Part shown: positions 25,905 through 38,450 of the stretch, piece by piece
How positions within the stretch are numbered: the stretch's first letter is position 1
How the letters are laid out: the number at the start of each line of letters is the position of its first letter
NCBI GenBank assembly: GCA_011316305.1
Contig: SAUG01000079.1
Span: forward strand, 1 to 64,000
Length of the DNA: 64,000 nt
Direction: 5' to 3'
From: Rusavskia elegans
Lineage: Eukaryota; Ascomycota; Lecanoromycetes; Teloschistales; Teloschistaceae
Translations under genes and position numbers: made by a program
Notes under the pieces: model-generated
What the model was told of the DNA's origin: nothing
What the model saw: only the letters and a program-made list of their open reading frames with translations
The model's database searches: none

Positions 25905-26125
25905 TAAGAGCCTATATAGCAGGATTATTATAAGAGAGTTATCTGAATTTCTCTAAAATAGTCGCTAAAATTACGTAATTTATCTACTTAGATATAGTAC
26001 CTACCCTATTAGGTTTAGCGTGTCTTGGCAACGGCTATATTCTATATAATTTAGCAACTCTATAGATTTCATTTCTCGTGTATCTCAATCAATACGATTA
26101 TGCATCCATATCCAATCGTCCCACA
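25905..26125 (+). repeat. Right LTR of Copia element
   Basis: Begins TAAGAGCCTATATAGC (RIP-mutated version of the left start) and ends with unmutated ATCGTCCCACA before CTTTG. Confidence 0.9.
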
Positions 26126-26326
26126 CTTTGTGACCAAAGAATTACACTAGACCTCTCAAAGTGGCTGTGTACAGCTTAGCTTACCTGGATTAGGTCAATG
26201 TTCTTGCATCTCTTCCCGAACGCTGCCGCCATCTGTGATCCGGGGACTCAGCTCATATGCGAGTTGGCCGACGAAAAGGCTATCACTCGATACCACCTTC
26301 GGTAGCTTACAGCAAGGCTTCGACGC

Positions 26327-27609
26327 ATGGCTCCAGCCACCCCAGCTCCAAAATCTCGAGAATCAAGTTGTGATCCTACTCACTCCGTTGCAAAGGCTTG
26401 CGTCACGGTCTTTGGTCTTTCTCACCGTCACGAAACATTACACGACCTGACGTTGCACATATTAGAGGTGGTCATTTCTCCATCATTCGAAGAAGTACCT
26501 GGCTCTCAACATCCTTGGAGTAAGGTCGAGGACCGAACATTCTGGAGTGGCCTCAGACCTCAGCGTCATTGGCGGAAGGTTTTCCAGCGACGATCGCGTC
26601 CGTCATTGCCACCAGACGTTCAGATAGGGAGAGTCTCTCAACGCGCGGTGCCGCCGTCTTCTTCTCCGAAGGGAACCAGCCTGAGTATGCCAATGCAGCG
26701 TCGCATTCAAGGCGACGATCGCGGGATAAGTCCTTGCTGGGAGCTACCAGGTCATACTGCAGGTACAAATCCTCAATCTCCTTGTTCTGTGATAGCTTCT
26801 GAACATCAAATTCAGACTCTCCAAAGGAATTAGCAACCTTTGAACAAGGAACATATGAGGAAGTGCAGAAGGAATTAACTGCTACCGCGCGGGAAATGGC
26901 GATACAGCTACGGCGAAAGCAGACACTGCAGCAGCTTGAACAACTTCAGCTCAATGAGCCTGGTATAATCAGGATCCGTCGTTTTCCCTCTACAGAGATT
27001 GCAGAATTAGACTCCGAACTTCCGGAACCAACCGAGCTCCTCGGGTGGGAGATCAGAGCCTCGTCCTCGGACCCGGCCTCTTGTGTGTATGAGCTCGATG
27101 CATCGGACGATATGCATGAACCAAAGCAGACAAACTCAAGAATCGCACAGCCCAGGGATTCTCAGACAGAACCACCATTCAGTGATCTGGAGGCCGTTGG
27201 TGATCCGGATTCCATAAGCCATCTCGAGAAAATGCCCATGATTCCTCCAGGTTCGAACATATCCTACAGCGCACAGGACATAGGGCCTCAAGATGAGAGT
27301 CGCTTACGTAGTGAAACCGAGGCCGCAACCAGAAATTATTACGGCCATCTCACAGAACCTAATAGCTCAAATCATTGCGGGAACAACGAGATCCGATCGA
27401 ATTGTACAGCCAATATGACAAACTACGTACCTATCGACGCAGGTTTAGAGCCGCAACGTCATTCATCATCACAAGTCCATTCCAGAAACCCGTCCGGGTC
27501 GGTTACATTACTACCTTTTGACGGCGAGAATGAAAGTCATAGCCTCTTTACGGACCTTGACACTCTAGTGAAGGCCTTACCAGCCCGAACTTCATGTCGC
27601 CAGAAATGA
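26327..27609 (+). pseudogene. Hypothetical protein, broken frame
   Basis: A long plus-strand frame at 26524-27609 has a single in-frame TGA (26800-26802). Upstream, another frame (from 26327) seems to continue it through a frame change near 26520. The protein reads ...TRRSDRESLSTRGAAVFFSEGNQPEY, then after the stop a coiled-coil-like stretch (ELTATAREMAIQLRRKQTLQ) and RIRRFPSTEIAELDSELPEP, then a low-complexity acidic tail ending TSCRQK. It loosely resembles uncharacterised N-terminal regions of large fungal proteins, but I cannot name a family. The stop may sit in an intron I do not recognise; otherwise this is a remnant left beside the Copia insertion. Confidence 0.45.
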
Positions 27610-29304
27610 TAACGGGCAGAGTAGTTCCTCCGGCAAATCAGTCTCGATCGTAGCGAGATGGGTAGGAGGATAAGAAAAAATCAATCTTTCCGACATTGTT
27701 CAATTGACCGTGCGCTCTCCAGAAGATTTACTCCTGTGATGTCACTTCTTGAAAAGGTCTTTCAGGCACAAGTCATGTTTCTACCAATCTCGATGGCTCA
27801 CTGGGTTGTCTTCTTCACAAACAAAGGCACGGGATAGCTCCACACCACGCGATGTAATAAATCCACGCCACACTTTAGGGTTAGGGCTAACCCCGCATAT
27901 TGTGAATAACCTCATCGAGATCCCTCTTCTTCAACCACCTCCTTTGACCTTGTACCACACACCATATATACAAGCTTTGGGGCTGAAACTCTTAAGTATT
28001 TTAGCTATATACATATACTGTCAGGCCTGGAAAGAGCTAGTATACGCGATAAGGACTGGGTGTATAGTACCTCCTGAACCTCGTTCACCTCGATCGTAGA
28101 GAACATCTCACCACCAAAAGTTAGTGGGGATGCCTTCCAGGTAGGGCTAGCCCTATAAGAACTCCGCATTTTTGACTCCGCACTGTATTAACAACCCCCC
28201 CCCCCCCAAAACTGCGTTGTATTTGACTAAATTAACCAGATAAGTCAGCTTTAGACCGATGTTGTAGAGAATCTCAGGAAATTCTTACGAAGAAGCCGAA
28301 GTTATGGGCGGAAGTGGTGTAATTACAGTAGCAGGAAGCCAAAGGTGGGGTGTAGGACGCGAGACACTAGGGACGTTTCACGCGTGTGGTGTGGATTTTG
28401 TTCAGCGCGTGGTGTGGAGCTATCCCGTGCCCAAACAAATACGGAGAGGAGCGGCAGAGCACACACTCAAGCGAACATCAACCCATATCAACATATCAAC
28501 ATATCAACATCATTTGGAGTGGTGCACTCTGCAACCTTCTTATACATTGTTTAATAAGTCCAGAGTCCGAGAATGGAGGCATTTGACAGGGCATAGCCGC
28601 GGCCCGGTGATTAGAGAGGCTCTGCAGCTCCAGGGGAAGACAGCGCTTCTTTCCTAATTGGGCAGGAGGCAATCTCGGCAGACTTCGGATGGAAAGGCCT
28701 CGCGAGTGCAGGGGTCTTCCAAATAATATTTTTATGCTATTATCATAATAACCCTGATGCCTAGCAGCTGCCTTTTAGAGTCTAGCTTCATCATGTGTGA
28801 AAGCTTAGGACCACAGACCCTAGTGTACAGCACTCCTTTCCCAAAAGATTACTACCGGAACCTCGGGAAATCATGAAGCTGGAAACGGCAACCCGGGGTT
28901 CACAAGGTGTTGTTTATCATCCACATCAAGACAGGCGGCTGAATGCTTTGGCAACCTGGTCGTGAGCACTGGCGATAGCGACCTTCAAAAGTGACGCCTC
29001 GAAGATCCAACGGCACCGCCATTCTCCTGCACCGCGCCGCACCAGAGTAGCGGTGCGGGTGACAGGGGACAAAATTCCTGGTGGCTGGGCATGGAGTTTC
29101 TGTCGATCTATATCCGTAGTTGCCTCTGAAACAGAAGCTTGTCGTTGTCGCAAGCCATGGGAAGTTGGAAATCGCAGGATTGCAAGGGCGCTTTTGGTCG
29201 TCTTAAATAAAGGCATTGTACTCACCGAGCTGTCAGACGTCGTGGATCCCTTCCTGAGCTTGACTATTCTGGCCTCCTATTGCACATACGCTTTCTGCCT
29301 TCCC
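27610..29304. other. Gene-poor spacer with simple repeats
   Basis: No supported gene; several open frames are short and featureless. Noted items: head-to-head telomere-like units (TTAGGGTTAGGGCTAACCCC, 27875-27894), a palindrome TAGGGCTAGCCCTA near 28142-28155, a run of 13 C (28195-28207) and a short ATATCAAC repeat (about 28480-28512). The 3' part presumably holds the promoter of the membrane-protein gene at 29305. Confidence 0.45.
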
Positions 29305-30158
29305 ATGAAACCAGTAGAACCATCCCACGGCCTTGGAAAATATTTTATACTCTTTGCCATTTTCATACCTCTACTCATGATGACAGCCGAAGCAAGCACT
29401 TGTTACACGTTGGGAGGGAAGCCAATGCAGATCGACTCTCCTTGTAATCCGAACGAAGCGCACAGTATCTGCTGTAACGACGACTGGCTGTGCCTGGGAA
29501 ATAATGCTTGCTTCAACCCGGATACGAATCATCTGGCTCGAGGCGTAAGCTCAAACCTTCTGACGTGAAATGCACTCCTCTTGACTGAGCCTTAACTTTC
29601 ATTAGACGTGCACCGATAAATCCTGGTCTGATGACGCTTGCCAGCTAAAGCTGTCAGATGGAAGTCTCGGAAGCCTATGCACCAGCATCAGTAAATTCGG
29701 CAGCTCGGATCAGGCGAGCCTTTGGCTGACTCTTTGGCATAGATGTCAACTCCACCTTTGCATTCGCCGAATGTCGACAAGGCATGTGGAAGGGGTATAC
29801 CTATTGCATAGGAAACGAATATCTATGCGACGGCACCACAGATACAGGTCTTGTTCAACTGGGGCGAGGCTGGTTAAACCTGGCGAGGAACCAAAGCACA
29901 AGTAGTTGCAATAACTCAAGGCCAGCAGCAGCCATCGAGACGTCTCCAGATTCATCCAGCTCACCGCACACATCTTGCCCATCAGCAACTCGAACACAAG
30001 CAGGAATAGGAGCCGGCGTAGGCGTACCGTTGGCTGTGGCATTCGCAGGTGCTCTGCTCTGGGCTTTCCGCGAGAGAAAACATCGGAGACGCGCAGAGAC
30101 CGGCCAGTTATCTGGCTATCCCCACGATCTCGGTGGTATCGCAAATACTGAGAAGTAG
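29305..30158 (+). CDS. Cys-rich secreted single-TM surface protein, three exons
   Basis: Exons 29305..29544, 29606..29690 and 29743..30158 join in phase to 246 aa. Introns are 61 and 52 nt, with GTAAGC/ATTAG and GTAAAT/CATAG borders and a CTGAC branch-like site in the second. The signal peptide (YFILFAIFIPLLMMTAEA) precedes a Cys-rich ectodomain. Its blocks are CYTLGGKPMQ..SPCNPNEAHSICC, WLCLGNNACF, TCTDKSWSDDACQ, SLCTSI and CRQGMWKGYTYC.. YLC. A Ser-rich stalk follows, then the TM helix TQAGIGAGVGVPLAVAFAGA with an RERKHRRR anchor and a short tail. This architecture is widespread in filamentous ascomycetes and of unknown function; a surface sensor or adhesion role is an inference. It is the only complete copy here, beside two decayed relatives (1938-2837 and 18770-19640). 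The upstream open frame from 29053 has no ATG-led signal peptide, so the ATG at 29305 is preferred. Confidence 0.8.
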
Positions 30159-30480
30159 GGTGTGGTTCGAGAGCATCTTGCTGGTAGCGTTAAAGAAGGT
30201 AGCTTCCGTTGAAAAGCATTCCTCGGTTTGGATCGAATATGATACGATGGCTTATGCAAAGCCGTGTATCATAGATGACCATCGGGAAAAGGTTGATGTA
30301 TGTTGTACACAGAGAAATATGACAAAAGACTGGCTGGTGCTGTAATACTCGTCTTGGCCGTGCTTAGGTAAGGAGCTGGAAGGTTGCCTCAGCTTTCAGA
30401 CTCCCTTCCCAGCATACGACCTTAGCTTTCGCGCCGGCCTTCGGCCTTTCCGCTTCCGGCCTTTCCGCTTCCGGCCTAGA
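30159..30480. other. Spacer with GC-rich tandem repeat at AT-block edge
   Basis: No gene. A short tandem array of CTTCCGGCCTTTCCG-type units lies at about 30432-30476, directly at the border of the third AT-rich block. Confidence 0.5.
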
Positions 30481-33099
30481 TCTATAAAAACGGTTAGATC
30501 TCCCGCGAGTAGCGTTTACTAAACTAAAAGAGGTTAGAAGCTAATTACTAAAGTTATATTAGTAGAAAGTCTAAATTTTATTCAATAGATTTTAGGTAGA
30601 TTAGTATTTAACTAAAAAATTAATTTTTTAATTATAAATAATAATAAAAAAATATAATATATAGATAAATTATATAGATAGTATATATAGAAATAGAAAA
30701 ATATCGATAGTTATTAATTAATTATTTAATTAATTATTTTTACTATCTATTTTAGCTAGGCCGATTTATTCTAATAAATTCTAATATTTATTAAAATCTA
30801 TCTTTTAATAGAACTATTTTCTATTAGTTCTAGAATAGTTAAATTTTAGAAACTAGATTAGAATATAAAAAGCAGATAGTAATATAGTTACTAATATAAT
30901 CGCGGATAGATTTAAAAGTCGAAAAATAAATAAAAAGTAATTTAATAAAATAGTAGATAGATCTAGAAGCCGAAAGATAAAAAGATTTAAAAGGTTTAAA
31001 AATAGAATTAAAAATAGAAATCTATATTTAAATAGATTTAAAAATAACTTTATAGATAGAAATAGCTACCGATTTTTTAATAGATTTAACGGCAGATTTA
31101 TTAGAAATAGAAGAAGCTAATAGCTATATATAAGCCTTTTTTTAAAATAATTTTTTAATTAAACTATTATCTAATAAAATAAAAGAAAAACAGAAACTAT
31201 TACTATAATTCGGTAAATTATATTAGCGGTTAGAAAAACTAGTAAAAAGTCTATAGTTATAGATCTTCTATTCTAATCGGCAGGCTTTATTATAAATAGA
31301 AATCTATATTATATAGACGCCCTTTTTTTAAAAAAATATATTAAAAGCTTTAAAATATTTAAAGAATAAATATATTTTAAACCGGCTTTTATATAGATTC
31401 CTTTCTACTAGCTATTGATTTAAATCTCGCTATATATAGATTTTAGATAAATATTTTTCTAGTCTATTTAAATCTTTATTTTAAATATATTATTTAAAGG
31501 GACGTAAATTATATAGATTATCCTATAGCTATTAAAATCGGCAGGTTAATTTTTATTAAATTATTTTATAGAAAAAACGTAGGAAATAAAAATTATTCTA
31601 ATAGCTAGATTATCTAAATAAATATTTTTAGTTAGAATTTTATAGATATTTTTTTTTTATTAAAGTCGGTATTTATATATAGAATATAGTAGTTATAGTT
31701 TTTAAAAAAATCTTTAAATAAATAAACCCGGATAATAGCCTAAATATTAATAGTTAAAATCTAATTAAAATAATATATAATATTAAATCTAGAAAATAAA
31801 TAAAGTTTATAGTATATTATAATATTTAATAAAAGAAAATTTATTTTTATAGTATCTATTTAAATTTACGCGGCTAAATTAAAAATTTTCTAGTAGTATT
31901 TTTAATATCTTTAATATCGGTTTTAGAAACTTTCTAAATAATAGAAAAATTAGCGGAAAGATTTTAACTAGTATATTTATAATAATAGAAATTCGATAAT
32001 TTTAAATTCTTTAAAATTTTAGAAAATTTTAATATTTTAAACGTTTTTAATATTTTTAGTATTTTAGATTTATAAATAAAAGTTTTAGAATATTTAAAAT
32101 TTAGATATTTTTTTAATAGTTTTTTAAATTTTTTAGTAATTTCTTTTTCGTTTTTATTATTTCTATTATCGGAATAGTTAGATTAAAATAGAAAATCCGG
32201 AAACTAGCGGTTAAAATTATTATAGAAAGCTTTCGCCTTTAAAGAAGTTATAGTAGATAAATTATAATAAATAGATAAAGAAGCCGGATATTTACTAAAA
32301 AGGTCCGAAAAGATAGTTATAAAAGAAATATATATTTCTATAGTTTTTTTTTAGAAACTAGAACTAGACTAAAATAGATTAAATTTACTATAATTATTTT
32401 AGAACCGATAGTTAATAATTTTAATATAAATTTTTTAGAATTTTCCGCTATAGCGGAATAAATTATCTAGTTAACTAAAAATAGAATAAAGAAATTTAAA
32501 CTAGTAAATTATAGCTAAAAAAGTTAGTAAAGAAAAATAAAATAGAAAATTAAATTTAAAATCTAAAAAATCGAATTAAAAGTTTACTAATATAAAGATT
32601 ATAGAAAGAAAACGATATTATATTATAAATAGAAATATTTATTTAAAATATAATAATTATAAATAAATAAAATAGTATTATAATAGTTATATAGTAATAA
32701 AAGATTTTTAAAAAACTATAGGACGAGATATATATATAAACGATATTTCTATATTGCTATAAAATTAGTAAATATATAGATAAAATAGAGTAGAATATAG
32801 ATAGAAGTTATTTATTAATATTTATAAAATTAAAATACGTTACGTAATTTTCGTTACTTTATTACTTTCTAAATTTCTTTTTTCTTTATTATATTTTCTT
32901 CTTTTTTATTTATTTCTCTAAATATAAACAAAATAAAATCTTATTTATAAAATATTAGATTTATACTATCTAGTAAAAACTTCGAATTTATAATTTCTTA
33001 GAAGATAGTAGATTCTATAGGCGATATAATCCTAATTTTACTTATTTATTTTATTACTAGATTCTATAATAATATCTAAATCGTTAAAAAAACTAATTA

Positions 33100-36000
33100 A
33101 TAGATTATATAATAGCTTTCGAGAAAAGACTAGTACGTTATAGTAAAGGATTTATTAATTAAAAGTAATTATCTAATCGATAATCTTTTTATTATTTTAG
33201 ACGAAATATATTCTATATTTATATAATATAATCTATAGAATATAGAATTTTCGAATTTTAAAATAGCGATTAAAAATTTAGATTCGGTTAATTTAGAAAA
33301 TCTTAAAAAATATTTTACTAAAATACGAAACCGGAAGGCAGACTTTATTAAATATTTATAAAGAAATTAAAGGTCTTTTATAGTAGATATAGAACTAAAT
33401 AAAAAAAGTAAAAGATAGTTAAAAGAAATTTTAACTTTATTTACTAATATATCTATAGCCGATATTAAAAAGCTTTTACTTTTAATTATATTAAAGAGGC
33501 TTCGTAAAAATAGATCCGGAATAGAAAAAAGCCGGTAGATTATACTAGCGGATCTAATATAAATAAACGAAATACTAATAGAAAAACTAGCAATAAAAAC
33601 TAAAATTATAGAAAGTAATATAAAATTTTTAATTAATTTCGAAATAACTAAAATCGAAATAAAGTTATTTAATAAAAGATCTATTAAATTTCTAGTCGAT
33701 AAACCGGAAATAGAATATATACCGTGACTGAAATATTATTATTATAAACGGCTAGTTATACTAGTAGAATCTCTATCTAAAATTAAATTAGAGTAGATTA
33801 TTAAATCGTATCGGAATATTTAGGACGTAGTAGATAAACTAAAATTATCGTCTTTTACTAACGAACTATAAATATTATTAAAATATCGAAAAAAAAAGAT
33901 AGAAAAATATAAATATATTTATATTTTCTAAAAAATAAAAGATCGAAAATTATATATAATAAGCAGTACTATATATTTATCGACGGATTAGAACTATTTA
34001 TAGATAATTAAATTACTATTTCGGAATTAGAAATTATTTTATTTATATTTTATATATCTATATATTTTTAGTAAATATATCAATTTAATTCTAAATCGTA
34101 TAAACTATAAAAAGCTATAGATATAATTCGAAAGATATTATTATAATCGCGGCCGTATATAGGAATTTAAAATAAATAAAGCTATCTACTACTAGTTTAA
34201 ATAATTATATAAACTTCAAATTGTTAATAATAAATTAATTATATACGTTTACTAGTCTGCTATACCCAGCTTTTTTATTAAATTAAATATTAATCAGAAG
34301 ATATTAATTTTTAATAGAATTAGTAGACGTAGTAGTTAGCGGACTTGATTTAAAAATAATACTATTAATTTCTCGGAGATTTTTAATTAATTATTTAATA
34401 GAGTCGAATATAATAGGAAATTTAAACCGAATATTAAAAATTTGATTCGAAAAAAATTTAATATATATCTATACTATTAAAAGATCCGAAATAGAATATC
34501 TAATATAAATTAGCTATATATAATAGTTTATAGATTAATATAGTAATTTATATAATAAAATTTAATATATTAACTATTATACGTCTATATAAAGTTAAAT
34601 AGTAATCTTTATTTAGTTTTTTATCTATATTACGCTAAATATACTATTAAAAAAAATAATATTTTTTTTTACTATATAGATATAAATATCGATAAATATC
34701 TATAAAATACGGATTAAAGTAATATAAATATTATATAAAGCTCGTTATTTCTAGATAATAAAACCGAGAATAGCTATATAGTACTAATACGGAATTTCTA
34801 TAAATATATTAAATTATAGTAGAATCTTATATATATTTATAGTTAGAAGGGGGATAGCTACGTATTTAATATAAAAAAAAGATATATAAAAAAGAATATA
34901 GAAAGATTTAGTAACTATATAAAGATTTTTTGCCTCCGGAATAAAATATAGATTTCGCGTTTAAAATTTCTATATAATTCTATATTTTATAGTATATTTA
35001 CTAACTATTAAACGATTTTTCCGTAGTTTATAGATATCCGTAATAATTATATTATATTAGATAATAAAGAATCTAATATCTGGTCCGAACTAGCTACTTT
35101 TTATATTAGTTTTATAGCGTTTCTACTAACGCCGTCTAGCTATAATAATAAATTCGGTTCTATATTATATAAATTTTTTATAGTAATAATTCTGCGATTA
35201 GATTTAGTAGTTAATAGTATTTTAGTTTATCAGTAATTATAATAGAATTCTATTATTAAAATATAGACTGATATTTTTTTTAATATCGATAGAAAAAAAG
35301 CGAAAAAGATTATCCGAATATAGAGAATATCGGCGCTAAAAGCTTTTAAAACTTTTTTTAAAGATATACGGTAGATAAAAGAAATTATTTTTAGTAAAAA
35401 TAATATTTTTAAAAGTAGATTATAAGGCGGAAAGGAAACTTTTAAACTAAAGTTAAATTTTTAATAATATTAACTATTAGCTTTATAATTATTTAGACGT
35501 TCGCTAGTATATAGTAATCGAAATTTAATTAACTATCCTTTTTATAGTACCGCGGAATTCGTCGATCTATTATTATTTTATTATTATTTAGAAATAATAA
35601 TATAAATATTATACGTAATATTTATATCTATTTCCCTTTTTCTAATATATTTATCCTCGCTACTATCTGTTTTTTCTATTTCAACTATAGTATATTTATC
35701 CTCGCTATCGTCTGTTTTATCTAGTAAAATAAACTTTAATAATATCTCCAATTAGTAATAAATATTTTCTATTTTTCTAATTTTTATATCGTCTTTCTCT
35801 TCGCTTAGAAATAGTATCGCGTTATTTATTATATTTCTCTTTTCTCTTTTTTCTACTACCGGTTTACCTTTTTATAATTATTTCCGCTTTAATTTTAGTA
35901 GCTTTTTAATAATATATTCTACGCTTTTCTATATTCGCTATTTAGACTCGCTAGAAGATAGCTCTATTTATAGAAATTATCCGTTAATCTTTTATAACCG

Positions 36001-38450
36001 CTTTCTACTATCTTTTTTTCTATTCCGAAAACATTTTCGTTCTAGATATTACCTGTTTTTAAATAATATTTAAAAAGTATATAAAGTTTTTAGTACGCTA
36101 TATAAAATTTATTAGATAATTTCTACTTTTTTAAAATAGTTTATTAAATTTAGAACGGGATACGAAATATAGTAGATTTAAAAAAGTTTTTTTAACTATA
36201 TATACCGCGATTTTATTAAATAAAAAACCTTTAAATCTATTATAGATAAGGAATAGAAACGCGTAGTAGCTAGTTTAAACTAGATATATAGAATTTAAAT
36301 TTATTAGAAAGAACTTTTAGTTTTAGTAATATATAATTCTATCCGCTTTTAAAATTTCGAAACTATTAAAGATTTCGGTTTATTTAAAAATATACTAGCT
36401 TTTAAATAGTATATATTTAATCTAGCCATTTATTATATCTAGTAGTTTTAATAGATTTCCCGTTATTGAAAGTTCTAATATAATTATATAGGGCGCTTTA
36501 CTATTCTAGTTATAATTTTTTATAACTATCTATATTTTAATAAATCCGATAAATTTTAGATAGTTATTAGATTATATTTCTACTACGGCGGTATCTATTA
36601 AAAGGTTATTAACTTTCTAGCTATCTTTGGTTTAATAAAGTTTTATTAAATTTTATAATGAAAAATCTATAAATTAACCGATTAAAATAGATAAATTATA
36701 CAGATAATAGATAGCTATTTCTATTTTATTCTTTTATATAATAATTATAATTTCGAAAAAAAACCGATATAATAAAAGAACGGATAATATTTCTAAATAT
36801 CGGAATATTACTATATCTATCGGATTCGAAGATTAAAGTCGAAATATTTTATATCTAATTTAAAATATATAGTATTCCGAACGGTATCTATTTTCTATTT
36901 TTTAAATTATCTGCGGTATCTAAAGATAGATAGTAAATATATAGATATACTAATAGAAAATAATTATATCTTTATTTACTAACGTCTATATAGATATATC
37001 TATATTATATAGAATCAGCTTTTAAATCTTTTTTTATTAGCGAGGAATATAAAGATACTCGCTATCTATAGATAGTATCTTTACTATAGCTAGATATTCT
37101 TTCTAACTACTAAATAGAGTTTTTTACTTTAACGCCTATAATAATCTATAAAAATATAACTAGTAATAACTTTAAAATTATTAAAAATATATTTATTAAT
37201 TAAATTAAAATTAATACCGAAAATACCGTCTTTAGATTCTACTTTCGATTTATTATTAGAGATTTTAAAATCTGGAATCGAATAGAAAGCTATAAATATT
37301 TTGAAAATAATATTTTTTATCGATCTTTTAATTAACTATAGTAGTTTCTTCCTAGTATTAAACTTTAGTACCTTCGGTTTAATATATTATAGCTGATTTA
37401 TAAAATATATTAAAAGATTAAATAATTAAACGATTCTTTTATATTATAGTATATAGTAAACTTCTAGATATAAATTTAACTTATATAGCCTAATAAATTC
37501 TAGAAACTAAAAGAATTAATTATCTATAGCTATCGCTTTTATATTATCGATATTTAACTAATAACCGTTCGCTAATAAAAGATCGCGCGTATTAAAAAAA
37601 CTAGTACCTATATAGTTTAGTTATCCGGTAGTAAATAAAGAATCTAGACTACTATATTATATACCGTCCGCGAAAAATTTTATCTAAAATAGAATTTTTA
37701 TATATCTAGTTTCGACCCGATTTTCCGAAATTAGAAATTCGAAAACTATTTAAATTTTTATTTTATAATAGAACTATATTTAATACTTTTATATTCTATT
37801 AAATATAATAATATCGATTTCATTTACTTTATTTTATACCGGATTATTATAATTTTCTAAACCGAACTGGCTGGTATTCTATATTATATTAGAATTTTCC
37901 TATAAATTCTCTATATAGTCGATTTATCTATAGTATTTAAAGACTTCTAGAAAATAGTATTTATAAACTATTTTATTAATATTAGAAGTAATATAAATTT
38001 AGAATACGAAATAGATTATCTACTAAAATTATATAATCTAAACTTTAAAACCTTTTAGTAAAAGTGTTTGTAATTTTCGATAAATAGCGACGAGTTATTA
38101 TAGAATTGGTTATTAAATAGTACCTACTTTATTAATCTAAAATTAGTTATTAAATATATTTTCTATCGTCCTACGTCTGAATAGTATCTAGAAAAGTTAT
38201 CTATTAAAAATATTTCGGATATAATATAATATCTTTTATCTAGATTATTTATATTTTTATCTATAGATCGGTTTTTTATTAATCTAATAATAAATCACTT
38301 TATTAAAAGCTTTAAAAAGTTAGAGAATTCTATAATTAAATATAATAACTATTTCTCTTCCGATTTAGCTAATACTAATATCTCGGAAGAATTTTCTATT
38401 AATTCTAATAAAATCGAAATAATAGAAATAATAGATTCTAATAATTTCGA
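33100..38450 (+). pseudogene. Large RIP-mutated unidentified coding region
   Basis: Plus-strand frames here are interrupted nearly always by TAA/TAG, as in RIP-mutated genes. One stretch near 34680-34860 reads IDKYL...SLFLDNKTENS..VLIRNFYKYIKL..NLI..YS.KGDSYVFNI. This recalls a conserved block (dioxygenase/JmjC-like fold, SLDNE..NC motif) of large fungal hypothetical proteins that occur in many copies. The downstream part (about 37980-38450) stays coding-like and ends in an acidic, Ile/Glu-rich tail near 38453. The family name and function are not established. It may be a captured host gene family or the cargo of a transposon. Confidence 0.4.

Larger units (their letters stand above)
20371..26125 (+). 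mobile_element. RIP-mutated Ty1/Copia LTR retrotransposon (5.8 kb)
   Basis: Direct 221-bp LTRs at 20371-20591 and 25905-26125 with a perfect 5-bp CTTTG duplication. Conceptual reading in plus orientation gives a gag zinc-knuckle-like stretch near 21815-21870. A protease-like block (IDEGSISIIVYGSI) lies near 22205 and a DDE integrase region between. The Copia RT core, with a YVDD-like box in the form FIDNIYII, lies near 24740-24775. YLDEISWFLGIRII lies near 24850 and an RNase H region at about 25060-25700. Protease, integrase, RT order identifies Copia rather than Gypsy. Stops are those expected from CpA-to-TpA changes, and no intact ORF remains. Confidence 0.9.

Noticed and set aside
27875..27894. 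True telomere or chromosome end
   Set aside because: Only two repeats followed by the opposite orientation, with ordinary sequence on both sides.
28304..28657. Overlapping open frames of 66-117 codons
   Set aside because: Three frames overlap with no domain, no splice support and simple-repeat content.
35647..35723. Period-44 duplication as a CRISPR-like array
   Set aside because: Only two imperfect units in eukaryotic repeat DNA.
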